Assembly (NCBI RefSeq): GCF_003402975.1
Contig: NZ_QURB01000003.1
Location: 186,001 to 250,000 of the forward strand
Source: Brumimicrobium aurantiacum
Lineage (GTDB): Bacteria; Bacteroidota; Bacteroidia; Flavobacteriales_D; Crocinitomicaceae
Length of the DNA stretch: 64,000 nt
Direction of reading: 5' to 3'
Below the pieces are notes generated by a model. It saw only the letters and a list, made by a program, of their open reading frames with translations, searched no databases and had not been told where the DNA came from. Positions within the stretch are counted from its first letter, which is position 1; each line of letters starts with the position of its first letter. Shown one piece after another: positions 9,417 through 18,682 of the stretch. Position numbers and translations under genes: made by a program.

Positions 9417-9938
9417 TTACCTCAATTTTACTTTACCAAGGAGTTTAGAAATTAATTTTACATCTTCTAATGTTGGTTCTTCTGCAATACAATCAATATT
9501 TAAAGAAGAGATACTTTTTTGCAACTGATTGAAAGCCATTTTTACCATTTCGTTGTGGTCGAAAGCTAATTCTGGGATTTCTTTTAGGTTAACCCATTGT
9601 GCAGACTTAGCGTCGTCATTACCTTGTGGTTGCGTGCCTTTTCTTTTCATTAAAATATAGTGAGCGATAGAGATAACCCTGAAACGAGGGTCTCTCTTTA
9701 CTTCACCAAAAGTATGAAATTGTCGAATTTGCTTAGTTTTTATACCTGTTTCTTCTTTTAGCTCACGAATGGCAGCTTGTTCAGGAGTTTCTTTGTCCTC
9801 GATAAATCCACCAGGAACAGCCCAATCTTTTCCTTTTTCTGCTTTTTTACGTTCGATCAAAAGAAGGTAAAGACCTTTTTCGTCATAACTAAAAACAACG
9901 GCGTCAGCGGCAATTTTAATGTGTTGTTGTATGCTCAA
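9417..9938 (-). CDS. Nudix hydrolase
   Basis: A 173-residue Nudix protein. The Nudix box is complete: GGFIEDKETPEQAAIRELKE and EETGI, near residues 43-66, fitting Gx5Ex7REUxEExGU. The start IAADAVVFSYDEKG and the segment RFRVISIAHYILM resemble the ADP-ribose/NADH pyrophosphatase branch. The winged-helix domain of NrtR regulators seems absent, since only about 40 residues follow the Nudix fold. The start codon is TTG: an in-frame stop lies just upstream and no ATG is near. It follows the aminotransferase gene after 13 bases and is probably cotranscribed. Substrate is unknown. Confidence 0.85.
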   Translation of the reverse strand: MSIQQHIKIAADAVVFSYDEKGLYLLLIERKKAEKGKDWAVPGGFIEDKETPEQAAIRELKEETGIKTKQIRQFHTFGEVKRDPRFRVISIAHYILMKRKGTQPQGNDDAKSAQWVNLKEIPELAFDHNEMVKMAFNQLQKSISSLNIDCIAEEPTLEDVKLISKLLGKVKLR

Positions 9939-9951
9939 AACTTTCTAGAAA

Positions 9952-11151
9952 TTAATATGTTGTGTTTGGATACTTTTTAAGTGCTTTTTCTATGCAGGTT
10001 AATGCATTTTCAAGTTGTGATTTTTCCAAAACGTAGGCAATTCTGACTTCTTTCTTTCCTAATCCCTTTGTAGCGTAAAATCCACTTAGAGGAGCCATCA
10101 TTACAGTATTTCCTTCATATTCGAAATCTTCCAATAACCATTGGCAGAAGTGTTCAGTATCTTCTACAGGGAATTCTGCTACGGCATAAAAAGCTCCTTT
10201 TGGTTTTGGACAATTAACTCCTTTGATTTTATTTAAACCATCAACCATGATGTCACGACGAGCAACATATTCATTCGTTACGTCATCAAAATATGATTGC
10301 GGAGTGTCAAGAGCACCTTCAGCGGCAATTTGTGCATAAGTTGGTGGAGATAATCTTGCTTGAGCAAATTTCATTGCAGAATCCATAAATTCTTTATTGC
10401 GTGAAATTAATGCTCCAATACGTGCTCCACACATAGAATATCTTTTAGAAACTGAATCTATCAAGATTACATTTTCGTCTACACCTTGAAGGTTCATAAC
10501 AGAAAAAGGTTTTGCTCCATCATAACAAAACTCTCTGTAAACTTCGTCAGCGAATAAGAATAAGTCTTTTTCTTTGATCAGCTCACTTAATTTTTCTAAC
10601 TCCTCTTGTGTATATAAGTATCCTGTCGGGTTGGCAGGATTACAAATTAGAATAGCTTTTGTTTTATCTGTAATTTTCTTTTCGAATTCTTCAATTGCTG
10701 GTAATGCAAATCCATCTTCAATTTTTGAAGTAACAGGAACGATATTGATCCCTGTTGTATTGGCAAAACCATTGTAGTTGGCATAAAAAGGCTCTGGTAT
10801 TATAACTTCATCTCCAGGATTTAACGCAACTGAGAATCCAAAAAGTAAGGCTTCAGAACCACCTGTTGTAACGATAATTTCGTCTTTGCTTACTTTTACA
10901 TCATTCTTTGCGTAGTAATTAGATAATCCTGAACGGTATGATTCGAACCCTGCAGAATGTGAATATTCTAATACCTCGATTTGTGTATTCTTTATTGCAT
11001 TTTTCGCTGATTCTGGAGTCTCAATATCAGGTTGTCCAATATTTAAATGAATCACGTTTTTACCTTGTGATTTAGCTGCCTCCGCAAAAGGAACCAATTT
11101 TCTAATTGGAGAAGCAGGCATGTTTGTCGCTTTGAATGATAATTTCGGCAT
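9952..11151 (-). CDS. Class I/II pyridoxal-phosphate aminotransferase (aspartate aminotransferase type)
   Basis: A 399-residue fold-type I aminotransferase. The PLP-binding lysine lies in SVSKRYSMCGARIG near residue 236, the cofactor-contacting Asp and Tyr in FADEVYREF near residue 203, and the NPANPTG motif near 172. It probably transfers amino groups between aspartate and 2-oxoglutarate, but the exact substrate cannot be read from sequence. I choose the ATG at 11151; an in-frame TTG eight codons upstream lies inside a TATTTTTG promoter box (11180-11173), so it cannot be the start of that transcript. Homologs also begin with the MP...SPIRKL pattern. Confidence 0.9.
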   Translation of the reverse strand: MPKLSFKATNMPASPIRKLVPFAEAAKSQGKNVIHLNIGQPDIETPESAKNAIKNTQIEVLEYSHSAGFESYRSGLSNYYAKNDVKVSKDEIIVTTGGSEALLFGFSVALNPGDEVIIPEPFYANYNGFANTTGINIVPVTSKIEDGFALPAIEEFEKKITDKTKAILICNPANPTGYLYTQEELEKLSELIKEKDLFLFADEVYREFCYDGAKPFSVMNLQGVDENVILIDSVSKRYSMCGARIGALISRNKEFMDSAMKFAQARLSPPTYAQIAAEGALDTPQSYFDDVTNEYVARRDIMVDGLNKIKGVNCPKPKGAFYAVAEFPVEDTEHFCQWLLEDFEYEGNTVMMAPLSGFYATKGLGKKEVRIAYVLEKSQLENALTCIEKALKKYPNTTY

Positions 11152-11172
11152 ATTTCTGTTCTTTTTAGTGGC

Positions 11173-11180
11173 CAAAAATA
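11173..11180 (-). promoter_or_regulatory. -7 element of the aminotransferase gene
   Basis: TATTTTTG on the minus strand fits TAnnTTTG, 21 bases before the chosen ATG. A TTG at the right distance is lacking. Confidence 0.4.
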
Positions 11181-11428
11181 ACTAAGACCATTTGATTTAA
11201 GATTGTTTTCAATAATTATTCTTGATTTTTATTTCTATCATTTATTGTTGATTGTATAATTGGTTAAATATTTTAAAAGAGTTGAGATGAAAATATTCAT
11301 TAATACACATTTAAATCAATGAATATTACACTTAACATTGTTAGATTAAAAAAAAGTTAAGTTTCGGTCAACCTTTTCTACTTTCGAGACGTCATAGAAC
11401 CGTAGAATTAAAATCCTTGGATTGATTT
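11181..11428. other. Intergenic stretch between divergent genes
   Basis: About 250 very AT-rich bases between the aminotransferase promoter and the sigma-factor promoter. I see no ORF or RNA gene. A TACTTTCG at 11379-11386 loosely resembles a -7 element. Confidence 0.5.
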
Positions 11429-11458
11429 TTGCTATTTTAACAAATAAACTTATATTTG
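11429..11458 (+). promoter_or_regulatory. Promoter of the ECF-type sigma factor gene
   Basis: TTG (11429-11431), a 19-base spacer and TATATTTG (11451-11458) match the Bacteroidota housekeeping promoter perfectly. The implied leader is about 90 bases, long for this window. Confidence 0.75.
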
Positions 11459-11554
11459 GTTTTAATATTTACTCATAAAAATAATTGCTTATAGAAACAT
11501 TTTTACTCGAAAACAGAATTTTAATTTATTAGTTAATCTCAAAACTGAGTAATT

Positions 11555-12157
11555 ATGAACTTATCTAAACAAGAAGACAAGCAGTTAGTAGCTTTATATA
11601 TAAACGGAAACGAAAAGGCTTTTGAAGCGCTTTTGAATAGACATAAAAATAAAATATACAACTATATTTTTATGAAAATCCGTGATGAGGCGTTGTCACA
11701 AGATATCTTTCAAGAAACTTTTATTAAGGTGATTAAGACCCTTAAAAAAGGAGCATACAACGAAGAAGGTAAGTTTCTTCCTTGGGCAATGAGAATTGCA
11801 CACAACCTTATGATTGATCATTTTAGGAAATCTAATAAGGTGCGTATGATTTCAGAATCAAGTTCTAGATCAGAAGATTATACCATCTTTGATTTGCTTG
11901 AATTGAAAGACAATAATGTTGAGGATGACATTGTACACAACGAATTGGTTACACAGATGATAGGTTTAATCGATTTCTTACCAGAATCTCAAAGAGAAAT
12001 TTTAAATATGAGAATTTTTAAAGAAATGTCGTTTAAAGATATCGCCGAAAAAGAAGGTGTAAGTATCAATACTGCACTAGGGAGAATGAGATATGCACTA
12101 ATCAATATTAGAAAATTGATAGAAAAACATGACTTGTTAACTCCGCTTTCGCAATAA
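11555..12157 (+). CDS. RNA polymerase sigma-70 family factor, ECF type
   Basis: A 200-residue two-domain sigma factor. Region 2 spans residues of about 20-95 (FEALLNRHKNKIYNYIFMKI, then DIFQETFIKVIKTLK and the promoter-melting segment LPWAMRIAHNLMIDHFRKS). Region 4 spans about 140-190 with the helix-turn-helix FKDIAEKEGVSINTALGRMR. No anti-sigma gene lies next to it. It looks like the broadly conserved stand-alone sigma factor of flavobacteria rather than a FecI-type factor paired with SusC/D. Target genes are unknown. A terminator follows. Confidence 0.88.
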   Translation: MNLSKQEDKQLVALYINGNEKAFEALLNRHKNKIYNYIFMKIRDEALSQDIFQETFIKVIKTLKKGAYNEEGKFLPWAMRIAHNLMIDHFRKSNKVRMISESSSRSEDYTIFDLLELKDNNVEDDIVHNELVTQMIGLIDFLPESQREILNMRIFKEMSFKDIAEKEGVSINTALGRMRYALINIRKLIEKHDLLTPLSQ

Positions 12158-12191
12158 GAAATTCAAAGATATTTTTTTAGTAGTGCACAAG

Positions 12192-12224
12192 AAAACTACA
12201 GTCTCCCACGGCTGTAGTTTTTTT
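12192..12224 (+). terminator. Terminator of the sigma-factor gene
   Basis: AAAACTACAG / CTGTAGTTTT with a 10-base loop and a T tract. The last bases overlap the stop codon of the convergent HlyD-like gene. Confidence 0.85.
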
Positions 12225-13269
12225 ATGGATTAACAATTATAAATGATTCTTTTGGCAATCCTTTTACTCTTGAAGAATCCTCTGATTTCGCAATTACATT
12301 TATACCTAATTTGAATAACTCGTTGTTTTTAAATATGGTCACTGAGTCATTGTGAATGGAAGAGTTAGGGATGGTAGGGTTTTCTGCATTAATTGTTGCG
12401 GTTAAGATTTGACCGTTTAAGTATTGATGATCTCCTTTTATTGCAAAAACAGCCTCTATATAAGTAGAGTCCATTGAAACAAATTCGGAATGTATTAAAT
12501 CTGCATATACAGTTGAATTACTTTTTTGATGTGTAAATTGAATTGAGTCAATTTTACCCAAGCGTTCAAAATCTCTAATATTTATTTTTGATTTCAAGAT
12601 ATAACTTCCATTTTTAGCTATTCTCAAAATCACTTTGTTGCTACTGATAGTACTTCCTGGATGAATACTTCCTTCATAAACGAATCCCGAAAAAGGAGCA
12701 GAGTAGTAATGTTTTTGAAGATTGATCTTCAGGTTTTTTAGTTTATAGAATTGCTTTTCAATATTAAGACCGTCTACGATATTTTTTTCAATAGTAGATT
12801 TAGTGCTTGGCAGTGAAGGGATTGTTTGAGCAACATTGATTTGCTTATCGTAAGCATTCCATTTTTGAAATTGATCTGGTACTTTATGCATGATTATATC
12901 CAACAATTCTTTTAAGGAGGTTTTAAACTCATTTTGTTGGGCCAACAATTCATATAATTGCTCTACACGATCAAGTTTTATTAAAAGCTCATCTTTTGAA
13001 AATTGAGTCCCTTTGGTGATTATTTTGTTTTGACTATCGACTATTCCATTGACATGCATTATTACTTCTTCAATAATTGTTGGTTGAACAATGGCATGAA
13101 TTTGAAGAGCTCTTTCTTCCTTTACTTCCAAAAGTTGATATTCAATAGCATCAGGTTTTTCAGAAGGAGATTTTATTTTTGAATTTGTTTGTTTAAGCAA
13201 GTAGAGTAAGGCGATGATTAAAATAATAATAATCGTAATGAATAATAGGCTGGATTTTTTTTGAGACAT
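12223..13269 (-). CDS. HlyD-like membrane-fusion (periplasmic adaptor) protein without a transporter partner
   Basis: A 348-residue protein with one N-terminal membrane helix (residues of about 7-27), then a periplasmic part. It has the layout of efflux adaptors: a first half-lipoyl segment (near 70-105), a helical hairpin (near 105-185), a second segment around YSAPFSGFVYEGSIHPGSTI (near 190-210) and a beta-barrel region. Such proteins bridge an inner-membrane pump and an outer-membrane channel. Here no pump or TolC-like gene is adjacent, and both neighbours are convergent or divergent, so the partner is unknown. Confidence 0.7.
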   Translation of the reverse strand: MSQKKSSLLFITIIIILIIALLYLLKQTNSKIKSPSEKPDAIEYQLLEVKEERALQIHAIVQPTIIEEVIMHVNGIVDSQNKIITKGTQFSKDELLIKLDRVEQLYELLAQQNEFKTSLKELLDIIMHKVPDQFQKWNAYDKQINVAQTIPSLPSTKSTIEKNIVDGLNIEKQFYKLKNLKINLQKHYYSAPFSGFVYEGSIHPGSTISSNKVILRIAKNGSYILKSKINIRDFERLGKIDSIQFTHQKSNSTVYADLIHSEFVSMDSTYIEAVFAIKGDHQYLNGQILTATINAENPTIPNSSIHNDSVTIFKNNELFKLGINVIAKSEDSSRVKGLPKESFIIVNP

Positions 13270-13446
13270 TTACTTTTATTAATGCGTTTAATGGTGTAAA
13301 AGCGCTAATTTACTAAGTGTTTTGTTTTTAACATAAGAAAAAATGTTTTAATCCTAATTTTAATATTTTAACTAAAACTTATTCCAAAATGAGTGTTTTC
13401 GGGCGGTATGTTAATAAAAATGTTGAAAAGCCAATTTTTTAATAGG

Positions 13447-13476
13447 TTATATTAATTTCATATCTACTTAACTTTG
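13447..13476 (+). promoter_or_regulatory. Candidate promoter of the 180-residue conserved protein
   Basis: TTA (13447-13449), a 19-base spacer and TAACTTTG (13469-13476). The -7 box is perfect and the upstream box differs at one base from TTG. The ATG follows after 29 bases. Confidence 0.45.
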
Positions 13477-13505
13477 TAATTGGATTCTCAACAAAAATAC
13501 GCGAT

Positions 13506-14048
13506 ATGCTAAATACACTCTTTAGAAAGAAAGTTTCAGATGAACAGCTTGCAAATGTTTTTGTCAATGGCGTTTTAGGTGTTATAGACAAAGGTTTTGA
13601 GGAGGTGAAATTTATTATGGAGGAAGATCCTGCATTTCAGAAAAAACCAAATTTGAGTAATGCTTCTGATGGGCACTTCGCAATGATTGTAATTGTTGGA
13701 AACTTAAAATCTTTAGGGGATTCCTTCTCTTCAAAGAAATTATCGACGCTTGAACCTTTGATTTATGAAAAGATTGCAGATGCTTTCGAAATGACTGTAA
13801 GTGAATTAGAGGAACATGTGAAAGATTATTCTTCATTTATGTCACGCGTGAATCATCCTTCTAAAGTTACTTTATATAGCATGTCAAAATCTATGTTTTA
13901 TAAGTATAAACTGAATGATAGTCAAGATGATTATTTCAAAAGCATGGATTCTCCAAATCCTCTGTTCTTAAAACGAATGGATGAAATTATGAAGAACTTT
14001 TTGTGGAATTGGGAGGCTTTCTTTAAGCGTTATAAGATTCAAATGTAA
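13506..14048 (+). CDS. Conserved hypothetical protein, cytosolic
   Basis: A 180-residue protein I cannot assign to a named family. It has no signal peptide and no membrane helix. It begins with a basic stretch (LFRKKVSDEQ), continues with alternating helices, and contains a hydrophobic patch GHFAMIVIVGNLKSLGDSF near residue 60. The C-terminal end is rich in aromatic and basic residues (NFLWNWEAFFKRYKIQM). It is monocistronic with its own candidate promoter. The codon pattern is normal for the window, so it is probably a real, vertically inherited gene. Confidence 0.65.
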   Translation: MLNTLFRKKVSDEQLANVFVNGVLGVIDKGFEEVKFIMEEDPAFQKKPNLSNASDGHFAMIVIVGNLKSLGDSFSSKKLSTLEPLIYEKIADAFEMTVSELEEHVKDYSSFMSRVNHPSKVTLYSMSKSMFYKYKLNDSQDDYFKSMDSPNPLFLKRMDEIMKNFLWNWEAFFKRYKIQM

Positions 14049-14466
14049 TTTGTTCCTTTTCGTATTCTTACATTAGATTTGCATTGATTTTATTGGCTTA
14101 AAGTTTTTAGAATCTATGAAATGGCAGGCCTAAAATATTTTCAGTAATACATTAAGTTTATTTCCTTAATCTTCCTTATCTGTTGATTTAGCGTAGATTT
14201 TTTTCTGATATAAAATGGTTGGTGCTATTCAATCAAGAAATCGAATAAAGTAACACGTGTCTAAATAGAACGCATTTCAAGTGTTATAAAACTAGTCAGT
14301 ACTAATCTAATTATCCTTGAAGTAATAAAATTAATTGCCTTAATCTCTTTTTTAGGATGGCCAAGGAATTACACTATAAAAGAAGTGTAAATGAATTGAA
14401 AACCAAGGGAGTTTTAAGTTCGCCTTTTTTTTTAATATCGTTTAAATCATATGAACATCAAAGCGC
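14049..14466. other. Intergenic stretch between convergent genes
   Basis: About 420 bases without a usable ORF, tRNA or repeat array. A 7-bp inverted repeat TTACACT / AGTGTAA (14369-14390) lacks a T tract, so it does not look like a terminator. No clear terminator for either flanking gene is visible, which is unusual in this window. Confidence 0.5.
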
Positions 14467-15102
14467 TTACTCCCTTTGAAGTTCTCCATTCTTCCATGAT
14501 TCAATGAATTGTCCCCAAGCTGCAGGATTTAATAAGTTGTTGATAGGCGTTTGACCTTGTGTGTAAATTTGCGTTTGTCTTTGTTCGGTTTGCCAGTTAT
14601 ATGAAAGTTTTCCGTCGGTTGGAACACGTGATGCAATAAAAGCTAAGCTTTCTCCAGAAAGTTGTTTTTGAGCTCTTCTTAATGCGTCGTCATAAGGATC
14701 CATTTCAACAAATGCTCTTGCGAACTCCTCTCTTGAAGGCCAAGGGTAAACATCAACTTCTGGCAATTGTAAGGTGTCTGGAGTCATAACATGAATGATA
14801 GAATATCTCGATTCTTTCAATGAATCTGGAACGATATATGAACTAGTTTTGAATCCAAAAGCGTTAAATAAAATTGTATCTCCAGGCTTTGTCACGAAAC
14901 TGAAATATCCATAATAGTCAGACATTGTTCCTTTTCCAGTAGATTTATCGATAACTGAAGCGTAAGATACTTGGTTTAAGCTATCACTTGAGACCAAAAC
15001 TCCAGAGAATTGTATTAATTGCTCTTCCTTTTTACCTTCTTGTGCTGAAGTTGTGAAAGAAAAACAAAGAATTAGTATTGTAATAAAAAATGAAAATCGC
15101 AT
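14467..15102 (-). CDS. Secreted protein with carboxypeptidase-like regulatory domain
   Basis: A 211-residue protein with a signal peptide (MRFSFFITILILCFSFTTSA, cleavage before QEGKK). Residues of about 30-110 form a carboxypeptidase-D regulatory-like beta-sandwich: IQFSGVLVSSDSLNQVSYAS, then the GTMSDYYGYFSF turn. The last 80 residues are mostly helical (EFARAFVEMDPYDDALRRAQ) and end near NLLNPAAWGQFIESWK. Such proteins are common in the periplasm or outer membrane of Bacteroidota, often near TonB receptors, but none is adjacent. Function unknown. Confidence 0.7.
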   Translation of the reverse strand: MRFSFFITILILCFSFTTSAQEGKKEEQLIQFSGVLVSSDSLNQVSYASVIDKSTGKGTMSDYYGYFSFVTKPGDTILFNAFGFKTSSYIVPDSLKESRYSIIHVMTPDTLQLPEVDVYPWPSREEFARAFVEMDPYDDALRRAQKQLSGESLAFIASRVPTDGKLSYNWQTEQRQTQIYTQGQTPINNLLNPAAWGQFIESWKNGELQRE

Positions 15103-15157
15103 AATTTTGTTTTAATCAATAGTACGAAAAAATAAGCTAAAAGTTGAACTGGAATTG

Positions 15158-15679
15158 TTAAAATAACCTTTGTAATTCTTCTTTTAAAACCTTAATTGTA
15201 ATTTCTGTAGGTAGTTCATCTAGTTCACCAACGATTTCAAAAATTTTGTTACATAGTTCTATAGCACTCGCATCTTCTTTTAAAGATTGTGCAGCAACAT
15301 TAATAATTTTAATGGTTTCTTCTTTACTTTTTTTGACCATTTCCCAACTAGAGGTCGAAATAAATATTTGTTGTGCTACATTATGATCGAATTCACTTCG
15401 AATGTTGCTGAGTAGCTCTGTTTGAAGTAGTACTGCAGATTTGTTTGTGTCGTGTAAACGCATAATCAAACTTTGTGGATTGATGCGTTCAAGGAGTAAA
15501 ACAGCTCTTTGGTATGCTTCCATTCGAGGTTCTAAAAAGAATTTTTGACGTTCCTTCTTAAGGTCCATGTTCAAAGTTGTGACATCTCTTTCGTTTTGTT
15601 TTTTTAAAAAGGTAATGACAACAAAAGTTACAGATAATGCAGGGATTAATGCGACAATAATATATGCTAAGTATTCCAT
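15158..15679 (-). CDS. Conserved membrane-anchored hypothetical protein
   Basis: A 173-residue protein with one N-terminal membrane helix (YLAYIIVALIPALSVTFVVI, residues 3-22) and a cytosolic helical part. The segment RDVTTLNMDLKKERQKFFLE and the following helices look like a coiled coil. I know no function. It is 55 bases upstream of the regulatory-domain protein on the same strand, so the two may be cotranscribed. Confidence 0.6.
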   Translation of the reverse strand: MEYLAYIIVALIPALSVTFVVITFLKKQNERDVTTLNMDLKKERQKFFLEPRMEAYQRAVLLLERINPQSLIMRLHDTNKSAVLLQTELLSNIRSEFDHNVAQQIFISTSSWEMVKKSKEETIKIINVAAQSLKEDASAIELCNKIFEIVGELDELPTEITIKVLKEELQRLF

Positions 15680-15890
15680 TTCTCTAAATATATGATTCCA
15701 CCAAAATTAACACGCTTTCATAAATAATCATTTAAAAAAATGATTTTCTTTATAAATTATGACCTAACCTAAACAAATAAATGTTTTTCCTTAGTTTTGT
15801 TATCGTTTAACAACTTATTAGAAATTAAATTCGTTTTTTGCTTGAACTGCTGAATGAACAATCATTCTTGAATAATTAATTGACTATTTT

Positions 15891-17459
15891 ATGAAATTTA
15901 ACTTCACTTTTTTGTTGCTTGTTGTATTACTCTCAATAGGGTGTAGGAAGAATGAAACGAGTTGGAAATCTGATTGGGTTGTCCCTCTTATTAAAGATTC
16001 ATTGGTCATTAAAGATTATGTGAACGATTCAACATTAGCCATTAATAATGATCAGTCAATTCAAATTATAGCAGAAAGAAGTTTAGTTAATCTTGATTTA
16101 ACCTCACTTGTTGAAATTCCAGACACTTCAATTGAACAAACTTTTACTATTAATTTTCCTTCATTGACTTTAAACCCTGGGACAAGTTTTGTAGATGAAA
16201 TTAAGGAGCATGAATTTGATCTTGGAGAAACAGCCTTAACAAATGTTAGGGTTGAAAATGGTAAGGCCAACATTCGCATCGAAAATCCTATTGCGAGTAC
16301 GGGTGTTTTTCATGTGACTTTACCAGGAGTTGTGAAAAATGGGAGTGTATTTACACATACGGAAAATGTTCCTGGAGGAACAATGGCCAATCCAGGTATC
16401 GCAAATTTGGAGCTGGATTTAACAGGTTATTCTATTGATATGACAGGAGAAACTGGTCAGTTATATAACTTACTACAATCTAAAATGAGAATATCTACGG
16501 ACCCAAATGGTTCTGCAATTACAGTAACAAACCAAGATGTTTTTAAAACGATTGTTAGTTTTGAAAATCTCACTTTTGATTATGCGAAAGGGTATTTTGG
16601 AAATATCATTTTTTCAGATACAAATACAGTTGATGTAGACTTTTTAAAAAATATTGTCGGTGGCGCAATTAATTTAGAAGATTTAAATTTAGAATTGATT
16701 ATTCAAAATGGGATAAAGGTTAGAGCAAAGGGCGAAATTAGTCAGTTTGAAAGTGTGAATTATAATGGAACTTCAGTGTCACTAGATCATCCCTATTTTA
16801 ATCAGGAGTTTATCATTAATCCTGCAACAGGTTCTTGGAGCTCAATTTCTCCATCAGAATTAAACTTTTTATTTGATCAATCAACAGGAAATTTGGAAGC
16901 ATTTCTAGAAAATATAGGGAGTCAATACAATCTTGGGTATGCTATTGAGTTAAATCCTTTGGGAAATACTTCAAGTGGAAATGATGTGTTGTATCCAGAA
17001 AGTCGATTGGGAATTGAGTTAAAAGCAGATTTCCCTTTGAAACTTGGGGCGGATAGTTTGACATTGCGAGATACTTTTGATATTGATTTTAAAAATGATA
17101 GTAAATTATTAAGGGTAGAATCTGGTGATTTAATTCTTCAAACCACCAATACTTTCCCTTTTGGTGCAGAAGTAAAACTTGAATTAATAGATGAATATGG
17201 TGCTTTTTTGGCGAAGATTAATAGCACCGGAAGTGTTTTACCTGCTCAGACTAATGTGAGTAATGATGCTCACGAGCCTATTGAGAATGAATTGCGTTTT
17301 AATGTAGAAGAGTCAATCGTTAATGTTTTACCTGAAACAAAATCAATAGTGGTAACCGCAACTTTTTCAAGTACAACATTTAATAATAATAAAGTTTATG
17401 CAAATGCAGCTTTACATTTATTATTAATGAGTGAATTAAAGCTTAAATCTCAATTATGA
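15891..17459 (+). CDS. Lipoprotein of unknown function, first gene of a coupled envelope operon
   Basis: A 522-residue lipoprotein: the signal peptide ends in LLSIGC with the lipid-bearing cysteine at residue 18. The mature part is rich in beta structure and in N, T and S, with repeated strand-turn patterns (for example LTSLVEIPDTSIEQTFTINF and the DSLTLRDTFDIDF segment), suggesting stacked beta-sandwich domains. No enzyme motif is visible. Its stop codon overlaps the start of the next gene as ATGA. A TAGTTTTG box at 15792-15799 could be its -7 element. It probably sits in the outer membrane, but leaflet and side are not known. Confidence 0.7.
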   Translation: MKFNFTFLLLVVLLSIGCRKNETSWKSDWVVPLIKDSLVIKDYVNDSTLAINNDQSIQIIAERSLVNLDLTSLVEIPDTSIEQTFTINFPSLTLNPGTSFVDEIKEHEFDLGETALTNVRVENGKANIRIENPIASTGVFHVTLPGVVKNGSVFTHTENVPGGTMANPGIANLELDLTGYSIDMTGETGQLYNLLQSKMRISTDPNGSAITVTNQDVFKTIVSFENLTFDYAKGYFGNIIFSDTNTVDVDFLKNIVGGAINLEDLNLELIIQNGIKVRAKGEISQFESVNYNGTSVSLDHPYFNQEFIINPATGSWSSISPSELNFLFDQSTGNLEAFLENIGSQYNLGYAIELNPLGNTSSGNDVLYPESRLGIELKADFPLKLGADSLTLRDTFDIDFKNDSKLLRVESGDLILQTTNTFPFGAEVKLELIDEYGAFLAKINSTGSVLPAQTNVSNDAHEPIENELRFNVEESIVNVLPETKSIVVTATFSSTTFNNNKVYANAALHLLLMSELKLKSQL

Positions 17460-18682
17460 TACTTGATAAAATTAAATTATCATTCCTCTGTTCTCTTTTG
17501 ACGCTTAATGGATATTTAAGTGCTCAAGAGCTTTTACCGGAATTATATGATTCGACCGTGTTTGAACAGCAGCTTATTATTAACGGTAGTGTTCTCCAAC
17601 ATGCTTCAAATTTACAGAATGAACTATCTCGAAAATTTCTATTTGGTGGTGAAGTTTCAGATGAATTGAGTCAGGAATCATATGATCAACATTTAAATTC
17701 GAATCGTGTAGGGGTTGGAGCGAGATTTAGAATTGAATACAGAGGTTCTCGTCAGATTTTTAAATCTAGACCTAATCTGAGTTGGATGGCAGATATTTCA
17801 AGTAACTATCATGGTTATGCTGAGTATTCAGATGATATTTTTGGTTTAGCCTTGTTAGGCAATAAATCCTTCTTAAATGAAACTGTAGGATTCAATAATA
17901 ATGAATTGAAATATGTTCAGTTCTATAGTTTAGGAGGAGGAATTCATAACCGTAAGAATAAGAATTTTGTGTCATTGAATGTGATATTGCCAATGAGCTT
18001 TACGCAGCTTGTTGTCGATCGAGGAGCGATTTCATTTTTTAATGATGGAGCTGAAGTAGGGCTAAACCTTAGAGCCGAAATGCTTGAAGGAAACGCAAAT
18101 TCTGATATAAAAGGAATAGGAGGAGCGGTAAACTTTGATTATCATATACCCTTCGGAAATGAAAATGAGTTTAATGGAGTAATGAAAATTTCAGCAAGGA
18201 ATCTAGGTTTGTATCATTTGAATGATGCTCAAAAACAAAAGGTTACTAATGAAATAAGTTATAGTGGTTTTCAATTGGACAATTTTTTCGGAGATAGTAT
18301 TTCAACAACATTAAAGGATACATTAGGGATTACTGAAAGTAAAAGCTCTTCTACTCATTTTTTACCGGGTTTTATTCAGGTAGGAAAAGTGGCTACTCAT
18401 CATTCTAAAGATAAGTTACAATCAACTTTTGGTGTTCGTTTGTATACCAATCGTGTTTACCGACCAATGGTTTTTGCTGGAGTACATTACCAAGCGATGA
18501 AAAAGATTTCTTTCGGTTCTCAATTGACATATGGTGGGTATGGTAATTTTAGATTAGGACTTTATGCAAACTATCAATCAGAATCAATTGTGTTTGGAAT
18601 AGGAACGGAAGATATTCTTGGTGCATTTTTAAACAGTCAATACGGACATTCAGGATTAATCAGATTAGCATGGAAATTATGA
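17456..18682 (+). CDS. Outer-membrane beta-barrel protein (DUF5723-like)
   Basis: A 408-residue protein with a signal peptide (to about residue 23, ...LSAQ). The remainder shows many amphipathic strands with aromatic girdles, for example GVGARFRIEYRG, NLSWMADISSNYHGYAEY, YGNFRLGLYANY and a final strand ending in W-K-L. This is the usual sign of an outer-membrane barrel. The layout resembles the DUF5723 group of Bacteroidota, but I cannot verify this. It overlaps the lipoprotein gene upstream by four bases (ATGA) and the T9SS gene downstream in the same way, so the three products are probably made together. Confidence 0.7.
   Translation: MILDKIKLSFLCSLLTLNGYLSAQELLPELYDSTVFEQQLIINGSVLQHASNLQNELSRKFLFGGEVSDELSQESYDQHLNSNRVGVGARFRIEYRGSRQIFKSRPNLSWMADISSNYHGYAEYSDDIFGLALLGNKSFLNETVGFNNNELKYVQFYSLGGGIHNRKNKNFVSLNVILPMSFTQLVVDRGAISFFNDGAEVGLNLRAEMLEGNANSDIKGIGGAVNFDYHIPFGNENEFNGVMKISARNLGLYHLNDAQKQKVTNEISYSGFQLDNFFGDSISTTLKDTLGITESKSSSTHFLPGFIQVGKVATHHSKDKLQSTFGVRLYTNRVYRPMVFAGVHYQAMKKISFGSQLTYGGYGNFRLGLYANYQSESIVFGIGTEDILGAFLNSQYGHSGLIRLAWKL

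Noticed and set aside
14369-14390. Inverted repeat TTACACT / AGTGTAA
   Set aside because: No T tract on either strand and too far from both genes to call a terminator.
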